Shown here one piece after another: positions 47,143 to 58,694 of a DNA stretch of 64,000 nucleotides. The stretch covers positions 2,331,001 to 2,395,000 of the forward strand of contig WPIO01000002.1 of the NCBI GenBank assembly GCA_009760855.2, given 5' to 3'. The stretch is from Cristatella mucedo (Eukaryota; Bryozoa; Phylactolaemata; Cristatellidae). The position numbers and the translations under genes are program-made. Each line of letters opens with the position of its first letter. Within the stretch, counting starts at the first letter, position 1. The notes under the pieces are model-generated. The model was not told where the DNA came from. It saw only the letters and a list, made by a program, of their open reading frames with translations, and searched no databases.

Positions 47143-48477
47143 TCGTGGTGACTTGCTCTTGCAAGCTCAATGACGAAGTTTGCAGTAAGCAAAAACAGAT
47201 GGCACAATCTCTAATTGAAGAGCTGTTTGTTGAAACAGGCTACGGCGTAAGCCAGAATTCTGCCTTCGGTGAGCCCAGCAGATTGGTGGCGGTCTTCATT
47301 GTGGGAGTAATAATTGATTACGTGACATGTCCAACACGACCTTTGAATTCATTGAGCATGTCGATGAGAATGGTAGCATGGCTGAGAAAAGAATCAAAGC
47401 GATATGGATTCTCCACCACATTCTTTCATTCAAGTTTGCCTTTATCTTACATGGTATGGAGCACTTGCTATTGATTAAGTACGAGCTATATATAGAAGGC
47501 GTAGTAAAAAATACGATTAAGATATTGTCAATTCTGTGTATTTGGATAACCCTTCACTGGATAACCCTAACTTCATCAGTGTTGATTTATTATAGTTAAC
47601 AATTCGCATATCGCGGTTACCTGAGCGGCATTGGTAAACACAGGAAATGTTCTAAATCAACAGGAGCAATTTTACTCTCGATTCACTAAGTAAGTTATTT
47701 TTTTAAATAACATTTTCCTAATATTCTTCCCACTACTGTCATTTGACTGCATGTTAGCAATTGCTTTTAGCCCAGGTATAATTTTTTTATTTTAGTAATC
47801 GATTTAACTACGCAACGATAGAAATTTCACAAACTTTAATCTTGAATATGCAAGCATGCAGGAAGATACATTTCAGCTGCTAGTCTTGCCTCTTCTCCCA
47901 TTTAGGTGGGCAATGCTTCATAGGTCGCTAAATAAAGGCCACTACCTGTGCTGCTAAGAAATTGTATTAGTCGTAAGCATCGCTTCGCAGTTTAAGGAAT
48001 TTAAACTAATGGCTTCTCTAGGAATCTAACATCTCTACAGCCCAACCAGCTTCTTTAGTTTTTGATAATTCTGTGATTATTTAAAACCGGTTTATCTAGC
48101 CAATGCAACAGCCCTACCTCGTTTCTATTGCCAGTTTAATTCTGTGCAATTACAATAGCTCTAGACTATTGCCCAGGGTCCTCAGCAATTGTGCAACACG
48201 TTAAGCTTTGAAAAAAATGTAATACATTTTTCGGTTGGTTTTCATGGACACTCGGTGGAATACTCGTAGGGGATTTCTTCTCAATTATCTAACCGTTGCG
48301 TGAAGTGAAGCGGATACACCATTGGCTTGAATATTTTGGCAAGAACAATTCTGCTATCTTTTAGCAGTTGTTGATTTAGCATTCCTGCACACACTTCCAT
48401 TCAAACTTTAAATATTTCTGCTAGGATTCGGTTGAGCATACAAAGAAAGATTTATTACTGATGGTGCAGAGAAGTTA

Positions 48478-48540
48478 CGACAGCTCAGCTGGTAGAACCA
48501 TTGACCTGTAGCACAAAGATTTGAGGCGCCGATGATGACT
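48478..48540 (+). pseudogene. tRNA-like relic
   Basis: An A-box-like agctcagctggtagaa is followed about 30 bases later by a weak B-box-like word gatttgaggcgcc. The arms do not fold into a complete cloverleaf by eye. It is a tRNA pseudogene or the head of an uncharacterised SINE. Confidence 0.35.
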
Positions 48541-49291
48541 ACGCTTGTCCTGCATTGAGAAATTTCTTTGCAATAAACCAATACGGAGCGTCCAATTTTA
48601 ATTAAGCGATTTAAAAAAACTGGTTACTATTGACCTAGTTAAGCTATGTTTTATAGATGCAGACAAATTCAATTTACTCTAACTGATTAAGATAAATATA
48701 TCGACTGAACGTTCCTACAGTTTTCTCCAAAATGCTTTGAACGTAGCTCCTTAGTCACTATATGCGTGCGCTATATGCATTAACCAGGCTCGATGAGAAA
48801 TAAGAAGGTCGTAGCTTGTGATGCACCCAATTACTTTGTAAGCTGCCTCAGTCCATTTTCCTCAATGTTCTTTCAAAGCTGCATTGAAAACTCGCGTGAG
48901 GCCCACTATAAATTTTGCATGCTCTGAATCCATAAAAGAAATATCTTGAGTAAACACACAGACGGTCTACTTTGGCTCCTTGTAAAAACAGTAGTCCAAT
49001 ATCGCGAATCTAAAATTTATTGTGTGTATGACATGCCGGCCGATTGAATTTATCCGATCCAGTGTGTACGGAGAGTCCAAAACTTTCACAGCACTTTCTC
49101 ATGCTATAGCACCACAGAAGCAGCAGTCATCTACCAACACTTCAAATGTGTAAGGGAATAAATACTACGTATTCTAAAACCGTAGCTTGCTACTACAATG
49201 CTAGGCAGTATTAAAGCGTTAGACTTTGTGAGTGGGTCCGCTTAAAACAGAAATCCTTTATACACGCTGTCTATAACTGGCGGAAACTTAC

Positions 49292-49525
49292 CTCGAAATG
49301 CATATTCAAAAACTGAAACCTCGCATACTTCCAAAGGGAGAATCGGTCCATGAGGAAGTAGAGCAAATTGCCTGCCAAGTAGGTTTTCTGAGAATTTGAT
49401 GGAAATATCTCTCCTATATATCCCCCGCATTTCCGCGGTTATCCACATTCCATCTTGCAGATTAGGAAAGCTCACAGTATTGTTTGATATTAGAAAATAC
49501 AATGCCGGTGCAGAGTGACTACCAG
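49292..49525 (-). CDS. F-type-lectin / galactose-binding-like exon, second half
   Basis: A 234-base open exon with a pyrimidine-rich acceptor (ccttttttatgctag) and consensus donor gtaagt. Phase 1 at both ends. The 78 residues begin SHSAPALYFLISNNTVSF and end RQFALLPHGPILPLEVCEVS followed by VFEY. The order R-Q-F ... P ... L-x-V-C-E-V-x-V-F matches the last strands of fucolectin-type (F5/8-like) galactose-binding domains (GRYV ... LxLCEVEVYG). One sequon (NNT) is present. The matching first-half exon would be expected upstream, but the only candidate (52419-52560) looks deleted. So this exon is either part of a functional but unusual domain, or a still-open relic of a decayed pair. A stop-bearing copy with the same length lies at 12275-12508. 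Confidence 0.5.
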
Positions 49526-49829
49526 CTAGCATAAAAAAGGCAAATTTGACACCCTTTCTAGTAGGCGGCATGAAGGATAAGCTCGTTTTACCGATTGCCA
49601 ATCATTTTTAAACTGCTGAACTACTTGCACATATTTAAAGCAGCTCTATACCGAAAAAGAAGAGCTGAAAGTATACCAAATTGGTTCTAAAAATAATGAA
49701 GCGAAAGGCATTTAACGGCTTATTTCCTAGAAATTCGGTTGAAAACTGAGAACTTCTTAATATCGGCAAAAGTTGAGCAACGAGTGAGTAGTGCTTTTGG
49801 AACGTTAGTTGTAAGGTACTGGACATAAA

Positions 49830-49965
49830 TTTGGTTTGCAATACCATAATATTGTGCGTTCGGTGTATTTGAGAAGAATTTTATAGACCTTGTGACGTAC
49901 TAAGTTGTAAGCCATGCCACTGGGGCTTTTAAAGTAAAGAATTAACATTCAATTTAATTTCGCAT
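49830..49965 (-). repeat. Duplicated intron segment next to the open lectin exon
   Basis: tttgcaataccataatattg and gcttttaaagtaaagaatta match the segments at 12815-12950 and 10580-10705. The distance to the exon acceptor (about 305 bases) is preserved between the 49.5-kb and 12.5-kb copies. Confidence 0.65.
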
Positions 49966-50867
49966 TTTAGGTTAATATCCAAGGTTACGAGCTTGGTATG
50001 TGGATAGGACAACATGCTGATGAATAAATGTTGTTGCTTAAACTACAGGCTAAGAGAGCCACACCATGAAAATTTTAAGCGACTTACACATAGTATCCGC
50101 TTCAGGCCTATCTAAAAAAATCTCTGGATAGTAATATAATATGCTGATCTAATGATTTAGTAATTTAATATTCGAATGTAGTTGTCGTTTTTTAGAAGTT
50201 TCAAAATTGTCTACTATATCAGCCTGAATAAATTGATCCGCATTTTGCTCATACCACCACCAGCAACGTCACAACCTAAAATGTTCGCCGGTTATATTGC
50301 ATAACAAGTAAATGATCCGGCAGTAAATCTCAGATGCAGCATGTAGAATATATTTTTGTGTAAAGTCCTAATTTTGCGAAAGCTTGTGTTGACCCTTGAA
50401 TTTATTTTTAGTGAACAATCACTGCGTTTGCCAAGCAAGTCGCCCGACTTCCTTGCTTGTAGCCCAAAAGCTAGGAATTAGCACTTACAAACGATATTAA
50501 AGAATCAAATAGAGAGCCTCGATACAATAAATATGCTGATAGTAGATGAACGAAAATAATTAACACTGCCGCAACTCTATAATTATCTTGATTGCTTCCT
50601 GAGACGGTGGACCCTAAACAAAATATATTTTGAGTCTAACAAGTCCTTACAATGTTTCATAAAGGCAACCATTTAAATACAGATTTTTGATAAATGAAAT
50701 AATTATGAAATTTAAATGCCCAGCTGAGATTACGATAAGTGCAGTTACAAAAAATTCGAAATAGTTGTTGCTAATATTTTACTTTTCCAGGGTAAAACCT
50801 GATCAAATTAACAATGGACGAAAGTAGGTTATTAGTACTAATTTTTAAAGAATTAAATGCTAGAGCC

Positions 50868-50938
50868 CCACACAAACAAGGGTTGTTGAGCGTCTACAAC
50901 TTCCCACACAAACAAGGATTGTCGAGCGTCTACAACTA
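50868..50938. repeat. 36-base tandem duplication
   Basis: Two copies of ccacacaaacaagggttgtt followed by gagcgtctacaact, spaced 36 bases, differing at two positions. Confidence 0.9.
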
Positions 50939-51399
50939 TGTATCTGTTTTGTAAATCAATGAAGTCCTAGCCGAAACAGTACAGCCACATTTTCTCCTAC
51001 CCTGGCATGCTGCTGAGAAAAGTATTAACTTCAAGCTTCTGTCATCACATTAAGACGTACCTAATTGGATATGCTTAATCATCTGATCGTGTGACTCCAA
51101 TATTAAAGTAGTCATACCCAGTGGTTCAGATAGACATGCGAGATATCATGCTTGGACAAGCCGTTAAGAGTGCACACTTGTCATACTTAGACATGCATGC
51201 ATAAGCACTCAAGAATACACCCGGGGCCACTAGTTAGTAGAAACTCTTTTTTTTTACATACGTAAGCACTAAAACATACAGGAAAACAGCATTCAAATTT
51301 ACTAAAACAAAAGAAATGCTGAACAGAACGCATGCCTATTTAGCTTAGAAACGAATGACGCGAATTCAATGCCGGTAATTTAGGAAGCCTAAAGCAAAC

Positions 51400-51840
51400 G
51401 CGCGCGACTTTCGGCGAATAAAGGCAAAATGGCCCGATCGCCAAAAGACCACGCTAATAATGGCTACAATAAGGAAGGTAGCTGACGGTCGGAGTGCCCA
51501 CTGAAGGAGCTACGTGGTTGGATTGGTAGGCTGCTTCAGGCGAGCGATGCGACCTGCCGCTGGTGACGTCACTCCACGATCGGCGGGTCTTCACGCGCAG
51601 GCGCTTAGGCTGCTTGCTCTCCTTTCTCTTCCCGATAATGGACGTTAATAGTATGCGTGTGCCCCTAACCATGCAGCAGTCACCGTCTGTTTCGTTCGTG
51701 ATTTCTGCATCGCATTAACTCACTGCCGAGAAGTGAGTCGACTTCAAGTCCTCGTCTCCAAGCATCGCTCTTGCTCGCAATCGTCGTGAGGCATTGCTCA
51801 TCCTTCTGCACAAGTTACCCGTCTGCTCTCATGCGTGCAT
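51400..51840. other. GC-rich patch, no gene recognised
   Basis: CpG-rich compared with the AT-rich surroundings, including a CRE-like tgacgtcac (about 51564). A 72-codon minus frame (51454-51672) is basic but matches nothing known. It could be a decayed repeat or a regulatory segment within the candidate intron. Confidence 0.25.
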
Positions 51841-51844
51841 GCAT

Positions 51845-51960
51845 TTTCAAATCCTTTGGAGACGATACGTTTAGTTTCTTCGCTCCTTGAGCCTTGCTTG
51901 AATAACGTCTGCCATCACGACATCGGCAACAATGAAGGCATTTAAAGAGGACCTAATTTT
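51845..51960 (+). mobile_element. Diverged LINE C-terminal fragment
   Basis: tttcaaatcctttggagacg followed by tttagttt.ttcgctcct and a later ggcatttaaagagga parallel the SFGDRAFSSYAPK...FKK segment of the LINE. No 3' UTR follows. Confidence 0.55.
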
Positions 51961-52418
51961 TTACCCGATCTAGGAGGTGTTTTGTTAAAGCAAATATTGA
52001 TTAAGATCAATTCGATACTCTATACATATCTGCAAGCAAGTATTAATAATTATTCAATGGGTTTATTTCTAAAAGGAACCAATATAGCTACAAAAAGTTC
52101 ATTAAATTATCAGAAGAAAGAATTTGACAGGTTTTGTAAGTATAGATAGAGCAGCAGGAGTGAACGGATGTTAAAATCTACAGTTTTCAGAAGGAATGTA
52201 CTGAGTATAAGCATAGCCAAATTCCAGGAAACAAGTATGCGACGTTAAAACTTTACTTTCACGCGTAGCTTTTTGTTACGGCTATTTTTAGCCGAATTTT
52301 GCTAGCCGTAATTACAATTACACTTCTCCTTTATTAGTCTTCTCGCTTGCAATTTTTCTCGTTTCAAAAATGATACAAAATGCTGATGATCATAACCGTA
52401 ATTTGCACAAAAACTCAC

Positions 52419-52560
52419 ATATGCTTGGCTCAAAGTTTTTCACTTCGACTTCATCTAAGAGACCTCTTGCTCTTATTGAGTCTTTGCACGACTGATTCCT
52501 AGGCGTCTAGGTGTCTAATCGTCTCGAAATTTGTAGCACTAAATTGAAATGTTCTTCGGG
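52419..52560 (-). pseudogene. Degenerate first-half lectin-like exon
   Basis: The donor-side part (DEVEVKNFEPSI then gtgagt) matches YAIDEVEVKNSLPDP at 16524-16761, with the same phase-1 donor. Upstream, the word gtgcaaagactc and a cattt-caattta block align with the other copy. The middle that encodes PWYVRFNGF is deleted, a stop follows further upstream, and no good acceptor is seen. It is likely the dead partner of the open exon at 49292-49525. Confidence 0.6.
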
Positions 52561-54822
52561 ACTTTAAATTGTATGAAATGAAGTCTAGATGATATTTCCG
52601 TGATTCATCAGCACCTCACTGCCTGCAGCAATATTGGATTAATTCGGGTCAGGGATAAGAGCAAAGCATTAGTTGCATTAGCTCCTACAGGGCGGGTTCC
52701 ATGAATAACTCCTCGCTTCGGAAAATTGATTCTCTCTATAGAGAGCCCCTTGACAGGTTCTGACTGCTATTGTCTGCATTGCCGTTACGTCGATAGTAAG
52801 GGAAAAAAATAGGATATGTTATCGAAATTAGTTTTTGAAGAATCGTCAGGAATTCCACCATTTTGGCATATCAGATAGAAGACTGAGAGGAAATCATGCC
52901 AGAAAGCTTTACGCAAAGTCTCGACATTTTTGCTTCTTCTTATAGGGGTATAAAGTGAGCCAGCCTGGGAGAAGGAACTTGTTACTTTCATGGAGCATAG
53001 TGGCTTTCAGTCTTCAGCTAGCTTTTGATATTAAGAGAAGCTACTTGTTATGTTTGCCGGGTGCTCCCATTTACATGACAGGGGTAAACTCATCGTGGAG
53101 GCAGCCTGCGTAATTATGTTAGTTGAAGCAGCTAAATAAATAAACCTTTATTAGACTTCATTCTATCTGATACTTACACATTTTCTGACAACAGGTTTGA
53201 CCCCTTTAGCCAACACGTCAAAAAGCCGTTTCGCTGGAATTCGAAAAGGCCGCTATTTTAGACCTGGGGTCGTGAGTTCAATTTGGTTGGCCAGGCTCTC
53301 CTAGATTCTTCTCAGACATAACTCTGAAAAGTTCCCCAGGATCAACAACTTTTTTCTCACCATATTGTTTCGTTTTGAATTATAGGTTACGAAGATCTCG
53401 GGGACAGTGTGCCTTCGGGCGATGGTTGATCCCAGATCTCAATAGGCAAAAGCAGATGCTTTCTGTCTAGGTCGACGCTTTTTTGAAGGGTCTGACGTCA
53501 AACTGTAGCATTTTATTTGAGTGGCTAGCGGGTTACTGCAATGTTCTTTGATATCTTGTGTCGCTTGCGAAATGACTTCCTTTGAGATGTTTTCCAGATC
53601 TTGCACAGGCATACTAAAACTTTCATTATCCGAAACGAAGGAATCAGCACATGTTATTACTATTGAATTTGCAAATGTTTTCATGAGGTACTTTGAAAGC
53701 CTCCTGGTTAGTTTGGTTTGCACGCATGGCAAAATGTGTCAGTCACACACTTGCAGCCGCATCATGCATTAAAAGAAAATTGCTGATGTTTATTGGTTTA
53801 GGAAGCTAAACTGCTTTGTGGGCTTAAGATTCTTGCTTAGATTTATGGGTACGTGTGTCGTTTGAATGATTTATTTCTTTGCTTGCAGCTCGCTTGTACG
53901 ATGTTTGTTGAGGCCATCTTTTGAGAAGAATTCTTGTATGGGATTAAGCAATTCAGCTTGGTTTTAGATCAAGTTTCGATAGATTAGAACCTTAACAGTT
54001 AGCTTCTGCAGTCAATATAGGGGCTCAATCTTATGGACTGTTAAATTTGATATCCAGAACTGCAATTAAGAAATATCCATCAGCAATTTCTACCGCTTTA
54101 ACCTAAATAGCTTTTTCGCCTCTGTTAAACGTATTAAAATGTAAACGCAATGCTCCCGCTACCATTGCATATATGACTAGGTTATGATTTGAGTCCTGTT
54201 TGGATGGTCGTCGGATGAAAATTTCGGTACGATGCGTTACGATCGCTTTCTATTACAATAGCTTAGATGGGTTGGTTTCGATCAGGGTATTTATTGAATT
54301 CTGTATCAGCCGTTACTTATGCAGGATTTTCTTGCGACCACTATTGGAAATGTAATAACCACGGTGTTTTAACAATTCATGGAACAACTAGTCAACGCCA
54401 TGGGCTGATGAATTCGTCTAGTGATCGGCATTAAATTTAGACTCACAACATCGTGAGTATTTAATATTTTAGCCTTTATTAAATATAAAATAATAAAATG
54501 GTTAGGTAATAATCATTGTATTGCACACTAAATACACGAGCGTGTTTATCCCCATCCAATTTTTGGAAATAACTCAATTTGCAATATTCTGAAAAATACA
54601 TAAGCTTGAAACTTTCGGTCATTCTACTCACAAAAGCAATTGTATGTGGTGAATAATGTCAGTTTGACATAATTTTAAGACATATTACATTATGAAATCA
54701 TACTAAATAATCTCAACATGCTAAATGACAGTATAACTTAAATGTTTTTTATTTGAGATTGGTTTCTATAAATTAAGAGACATGTATCATTTATATTAAT
54801 TATTAACGCAAGCTTGACTCAC

Positions 54823-54939
54823 CTATTTGGAAACATGGCCCTGTCCAACCTGGTTGGCAACCCTCTGGAAACGTTCCTGTAGTGATGTCGCATATCCTTC
54901 TATTTGCGCAGTGACAGAATGTGCTTTCTTCCTGGGCAA
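54823..54939 (-). CDS. EGF-like exon of a multiple-EGF receptor type
   Basis: A 117-base open exon with acceptor aaatccctag and consensus donor gtgagt. Phase 1 at both ends. The 39 residues include FCHCANRRICDITTGTFPEG then CQPGWTGPCF. This is the C-H-C-A-N ... C-D-x-x-T-G ... G-C-x-x-G-W-T-G-x-x-C pattern of EGF-like repeats in MEGF/scavenger-receptor and related metazoan receptors. The fourth cysteine (normally in G-x-C-P) is phenylalanine here, leaving five. An alternative acceptor eight bases further in (gttgcccag) would break the phase symmetry, so I prefer the outer one. It would be the most N-terminal module seen in the window. Exons with the signal peptide are not visible. Confidence 0.65.
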   Translation of the reverse strand: MPRKKAHSVTAQIEGYATSLQERFQRVANQVGQGHVSK

Positions 54940-55999
54940 CTAGGGATTTCATTAAGATGGCAAACCAAACGAAATCTGTTAAGTAAATTGAACTATAACT
55001 TAATTTTACTGTACGAAAATTATATCTGTTCTGATATCAAACACATTAAAATACATATAATAGCCTGAACATATAATTGCAACATGTACCCATTTTAGGA
55101 AAGGCTGTGTTCTTAAATATTTATTTGTCATGGAAATCTATAAAAAAATGTCTACGGTAGCATTAAGGCAGTGAGTTGAATAATAAAGTATTTCATATCC
55201 ACTGGCAGGCTGCAAGGAAGTAGTACTAAAGGAAACTAATACCCGATGACAAAATAGCCGCACCATATTTTACTTTGTACCTCTTTCAAGATCCAACCTA
55301 GCGTGGATATATATATGTCCGGTTTTATTGGCAATAACCTAAGTAAGAAACAAAACAACTTAGAATTTAATTCTGGCTAACAATAGAGTTTTCGTTAACT
55401 TAACATTACTCTTGTAGCTTAGTAGGATCATGCATGTAATGTAATGTATCTCCGTCTGTAACTCCACAAAGTCATAAAGACCATGTGGGTGTTACGCAGG
55501 AGAGTTTTGTATAGCGAACTTACAGCCTAAATGGCTTTCGGTACGCATTCGGTAGCCAAGAGACTTCGTCTCACGCAACAAAGAGAAAGTGGGAAGCATA
55601 TCAGAGTCAGGAGAGCAGTTGAGGTAGGGAGTAGCATAGAAGTAGCAGCTCAGGACCGCTGAAAAAGATGTGCCATAGCCGGCAGTAGGAGAGTAGTTGC
55701 CATTGGGTAAGATGGCATATTTAAGGATTGCAAGTAAATCTGAATGAATTTCTTAACAGAGATCTGGATGGCATGTGAATTCATGTTTAAGAATATGGCA
55801 TAACTGAACAGGAATGATTAAAAACCTTCATATTATTGTAATTTAGTCGAAGGCTCGTTTTCACTTGGTATTGGTACCGCGCAAATGATGTTAAACAACT
55901 TTCTAAGTGTAAAGAATTCCTCATTTCTCGAGCCGATAATTAAGCCTTCTTATGACCTTTCTTATGATCATAGTCTGACTCTATTTGTTAATTAACGAT
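54940..55999. other. Upstream stretch, nothing recognised
   Basis: AT-rich sequence upstream of the first recognised exon. No further open phase-1 module was found by eye. Confidence 0.35.
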
Positions 56000-56560
56000 T
56001 ATAATAATGATACGTTTGATTTAAAGCCCTCAGAGAACTCAATATTTTTCTAGGACCTTTACATTTACTACTACAAGGGGTTTACATTTACATTTACTAC
56101 AATTTACTACAAGGGAAGCCTGATCGAATGGTTAGTAGTGGTATGCTCAATGACAGCAAGCATAATATGTTCAGAGGGGACATACACTGGGTCAGCATTC
56201 AAATATGGTTAGTGGCAGCATGCATTCTCAGCACACATAAGCACATGAAGGACGAATCATATGGACTTGCTAAATGCTGCAATAAATAAATAGGCTTTTA
56301 GTTTCTTTTTAAATGTGGTCCTATCAGAGATGTAGGGACGCAACTCGTTAGTGAGTTCCAAGGTATATGAGCTAAAGGCAATGTCTCCAAAGGATTTTAG
56401 ATATTTACGAGGTATATGTAAACAATTAGATTCCGAAAAACGGGTGTTATGATGCTTAGCCGAGTGGGATAGTAGATCTGATAGGTAGGCTGGAGTCAAA
56501 GAATGAAGCGACCTGAAAGTGAGTTACAGAACCTTGAAGTCAATGTTTCAGATCCAAGGA
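56000..56560 (-). mobile_element. CR1/Rex1-type LINE, 3' part
   Basis: On the minus strand: the C-terminal peptide (TPAYLSDLLSHSAKHHNTRF, then FGDIAFSSYTLEL), the family 3' UTR and tail (hairpin remnant ggtcctagaaaaatattgag). The 3' UTR carries a small internal duplication of tttacatttactac at about 56057-56115. Confidence 0.8.
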
Positions 56561-56878
56561 CCTGTAATCTCATTCAACTCTGATCCTTTGACTTTTCAAA
56601 ACTTCAACCAAATCAGCCAGCCTTAGAGCTAATTTAACTTTAATTTTTCAATATTCTTGAGAATTCTCCGAGATTTGTGGGGGCCCATAAAAGCATGATG
56701 ATGATTTGGCCAGCCACGTTCTTGAAACCTGTCGCGATGACCTAGATGTCCAAGTTCTACTTTTTGCTATTAAGTCATAGAAAAGACAGCCACATACTAC
56801 CTACCCACACCAGAGTTCGCCGATGTCACAGAACAAGAACAGTGTTGTTCGAGCATATAGTAAAAGTTAAAATAAAAG

Positions 56879-57025
56879 AAATGAATATAATCCATTTCGC
56901 CTTAAAAGAACTTAATGTCCATCCAGATGTGCTACATGGCTCGAGCCATCGACCTTACGCACTTACACCGGATGACCTTGACGTTGGTCCTCGAGCACCT
57001 TAGCCACTGGGATGTACCAGGGCGA
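56879..57025 (-). mobile_element. tRNA-derived SINE, family 2, diverged copy
   Basis: Same order of words as 41710-41852 on the minus strand: ccagtggctaaggtgctcga, ggaccaacgtcaaggtcatc, a B box matching ggctcgagcc, gtagcacatctgg, then gacattaagttctttt. Old, with an insertion in the middle. Confidence 0.65.
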
Positions 57026-58690
57026 CAAACTTTAACGAGGAATGATAGTGGGTTATAAGTAATGCCACTGCTGTCCTCAAGGATTGGGGGAAAAATCCTG
57101 CTAATCTACCGACTGTGCTGATTTTCAGCCTGTGGTGGTGTAGTTAATCCAAAGAGCCCACAAAATACTTACAATAAGCACTAAATATTTCTAATGAAAT
57201 TGAAAAAGTAAACACCGTTTGCAATAATTCACGGGTTTCACCCTCTCTGGAGCTTAGCAAATGATTGCATGATTGCGCAAAGAAAGGCTACAGAGTTATT
57301 TTATCAAAATTACTTCTGCATTGTTAGTTCACACACAGCCAATGGCTGACTGGTATTCTTATTATTTCCCACTCCGGCTCTTCAATCTTATACAATCAAC
57401 CGATCATAACGCTTACCCGGCCAAGCTTTGAATACCACTATAAGGAATGTGCATTATTTTTTGCATACTTCCTGTTAGCATTGCTAACCACTAAAGCTGT
57501 CTACATGAGGCCTTATAGCATAAGACTAGTGCCTTTAGCAGCTAATAAGCCTGCATTACTTGGCTGTCTTCGTATTTCCTCTAGAGATCTACCTCCACAT
57601 AGTACAGTCCTAATGCACTCAAACTGTAGCATAAACCAACGCTATAGAACACATCAAGCCTTTCTCATGCCGAATCCCTATACACAGCCTAGATTGCTAT
57701 GCATTTAATTTAGAATGGGTACCAAGCTGCAAGTGTGCAACACCTGTTCATGGTTACCGGAGACTGTATGAGCTGGTCAGGTAAGGGGATTTAGTAAGTT
57801 GTGGTAAAATATGCTTTCAAGATCAGAGCAAGGTTTATAGCTAAAATGACATGTTCCATCGATACATGGTGTGATTCGAATTAAACTGAGTGATTAAAAC
57901 TACAGTGTTCGTTCTGAATACCTAACGCCACTGGATTCCAACTGGAGTCCGATTCGCACTATGATTGGCTGGAAATCCTCTTTCTTCTGTTAATGGCAGA
58001 TTCAGCTATCGCTTTGCATTTAAACTATCAACTCCACTCTAAAATCATAAAGTAAAATACCATGGCATAGAAGCTCCTTGTGTTCATCTTGCTCGGTTGC
58101 TCTCCCCCTATACAACATTTAAAATTGTGAGAATTTAAAAATTTAACTAATCAAACCACATTTATAACTAATGATTCTGATTAACCGCAGCTCAGCTGCT
58201 TTTGATTGTTTGGGCACGTCCGTTTCCTATTATCACAATCGTGTCTCAACAGAGATCCTAACCAACACTCATATGTTTAATAATATTCAGATTTGCTATT
58301 TACAAATGCCAGTGGATGCTGCCATTTTCGCCAGACTCGTTAGAGTGTCCGCTGCAGAGTGTTTGTTCGGGAAGCTAGCTATAGATACGTTGATACTCAT
58401 TTCTTCTAATGGTTTTAAAATGGGTCCTTGTTATTACACAAGAACGTCATGCAGAGCTCTCTGATGCACCACCACATTGTTGGGCGCAATCTTTGCCTTG
58501 AACCTGCAAATTTGTTGTGCAAAAATGTGATATCTCCTGTCCGAGATTGCATCATCTTAATTTATTTACTACTAGCGTTTCTGTATTACCATTATAATTG
58601 CAACGTAAGGTGTTATTGAGAACTAGCCCTTAAATATATCATAAGTCTAATTAGTAGTAGTCGCACAAATAAAATGTATCACGTAGATAA
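57026..58690. other. Non-coding stretch
   Basis: Several short frames, none recognisable. No repeat family identified. Confidence 0.35.
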
Positions 58691-58694
58691 TCGT

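Larger units (their letters stand above)
42496..49291 (-). other. Candidate intron between lectin-like and EGF-like exons
   Basis: About 6.8 kb. It holds a 9-base tandem repeat, a long decayed LINE plus the RT-linked repeat, a 27-base duplication and a tRNA-like relic, all listed separately. 42500-43900 and 47150-49200 are otherwise without recognised features. Confidence 0.4.
49526..54822 (-). other. Candidate intron upstream of the lectin-like exon
   Basis: About 5.3 kb containing the duplicated intron segment, a 36-base duplication, a GC-rich patch, a LINE fragment and the degenerate first-half lectin exon. 52600-54800 otherwise shows nothing recognised. A tRNA-like word (gtgagttcaatttgg near 53275) is too weak to call. 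Confidence 0.4.

Noticed and set aside
50477-50625. Possible minus-strand exon with a hydrophobic stretch (VAAVLIIFVHLLSAYLLY) between an acceptor and a gtaagt donor
   Set aside because: The donor would be phase 0, unlike every other exon of the gene, and the sequence resembles no domain. Probably chance, though not excluded.
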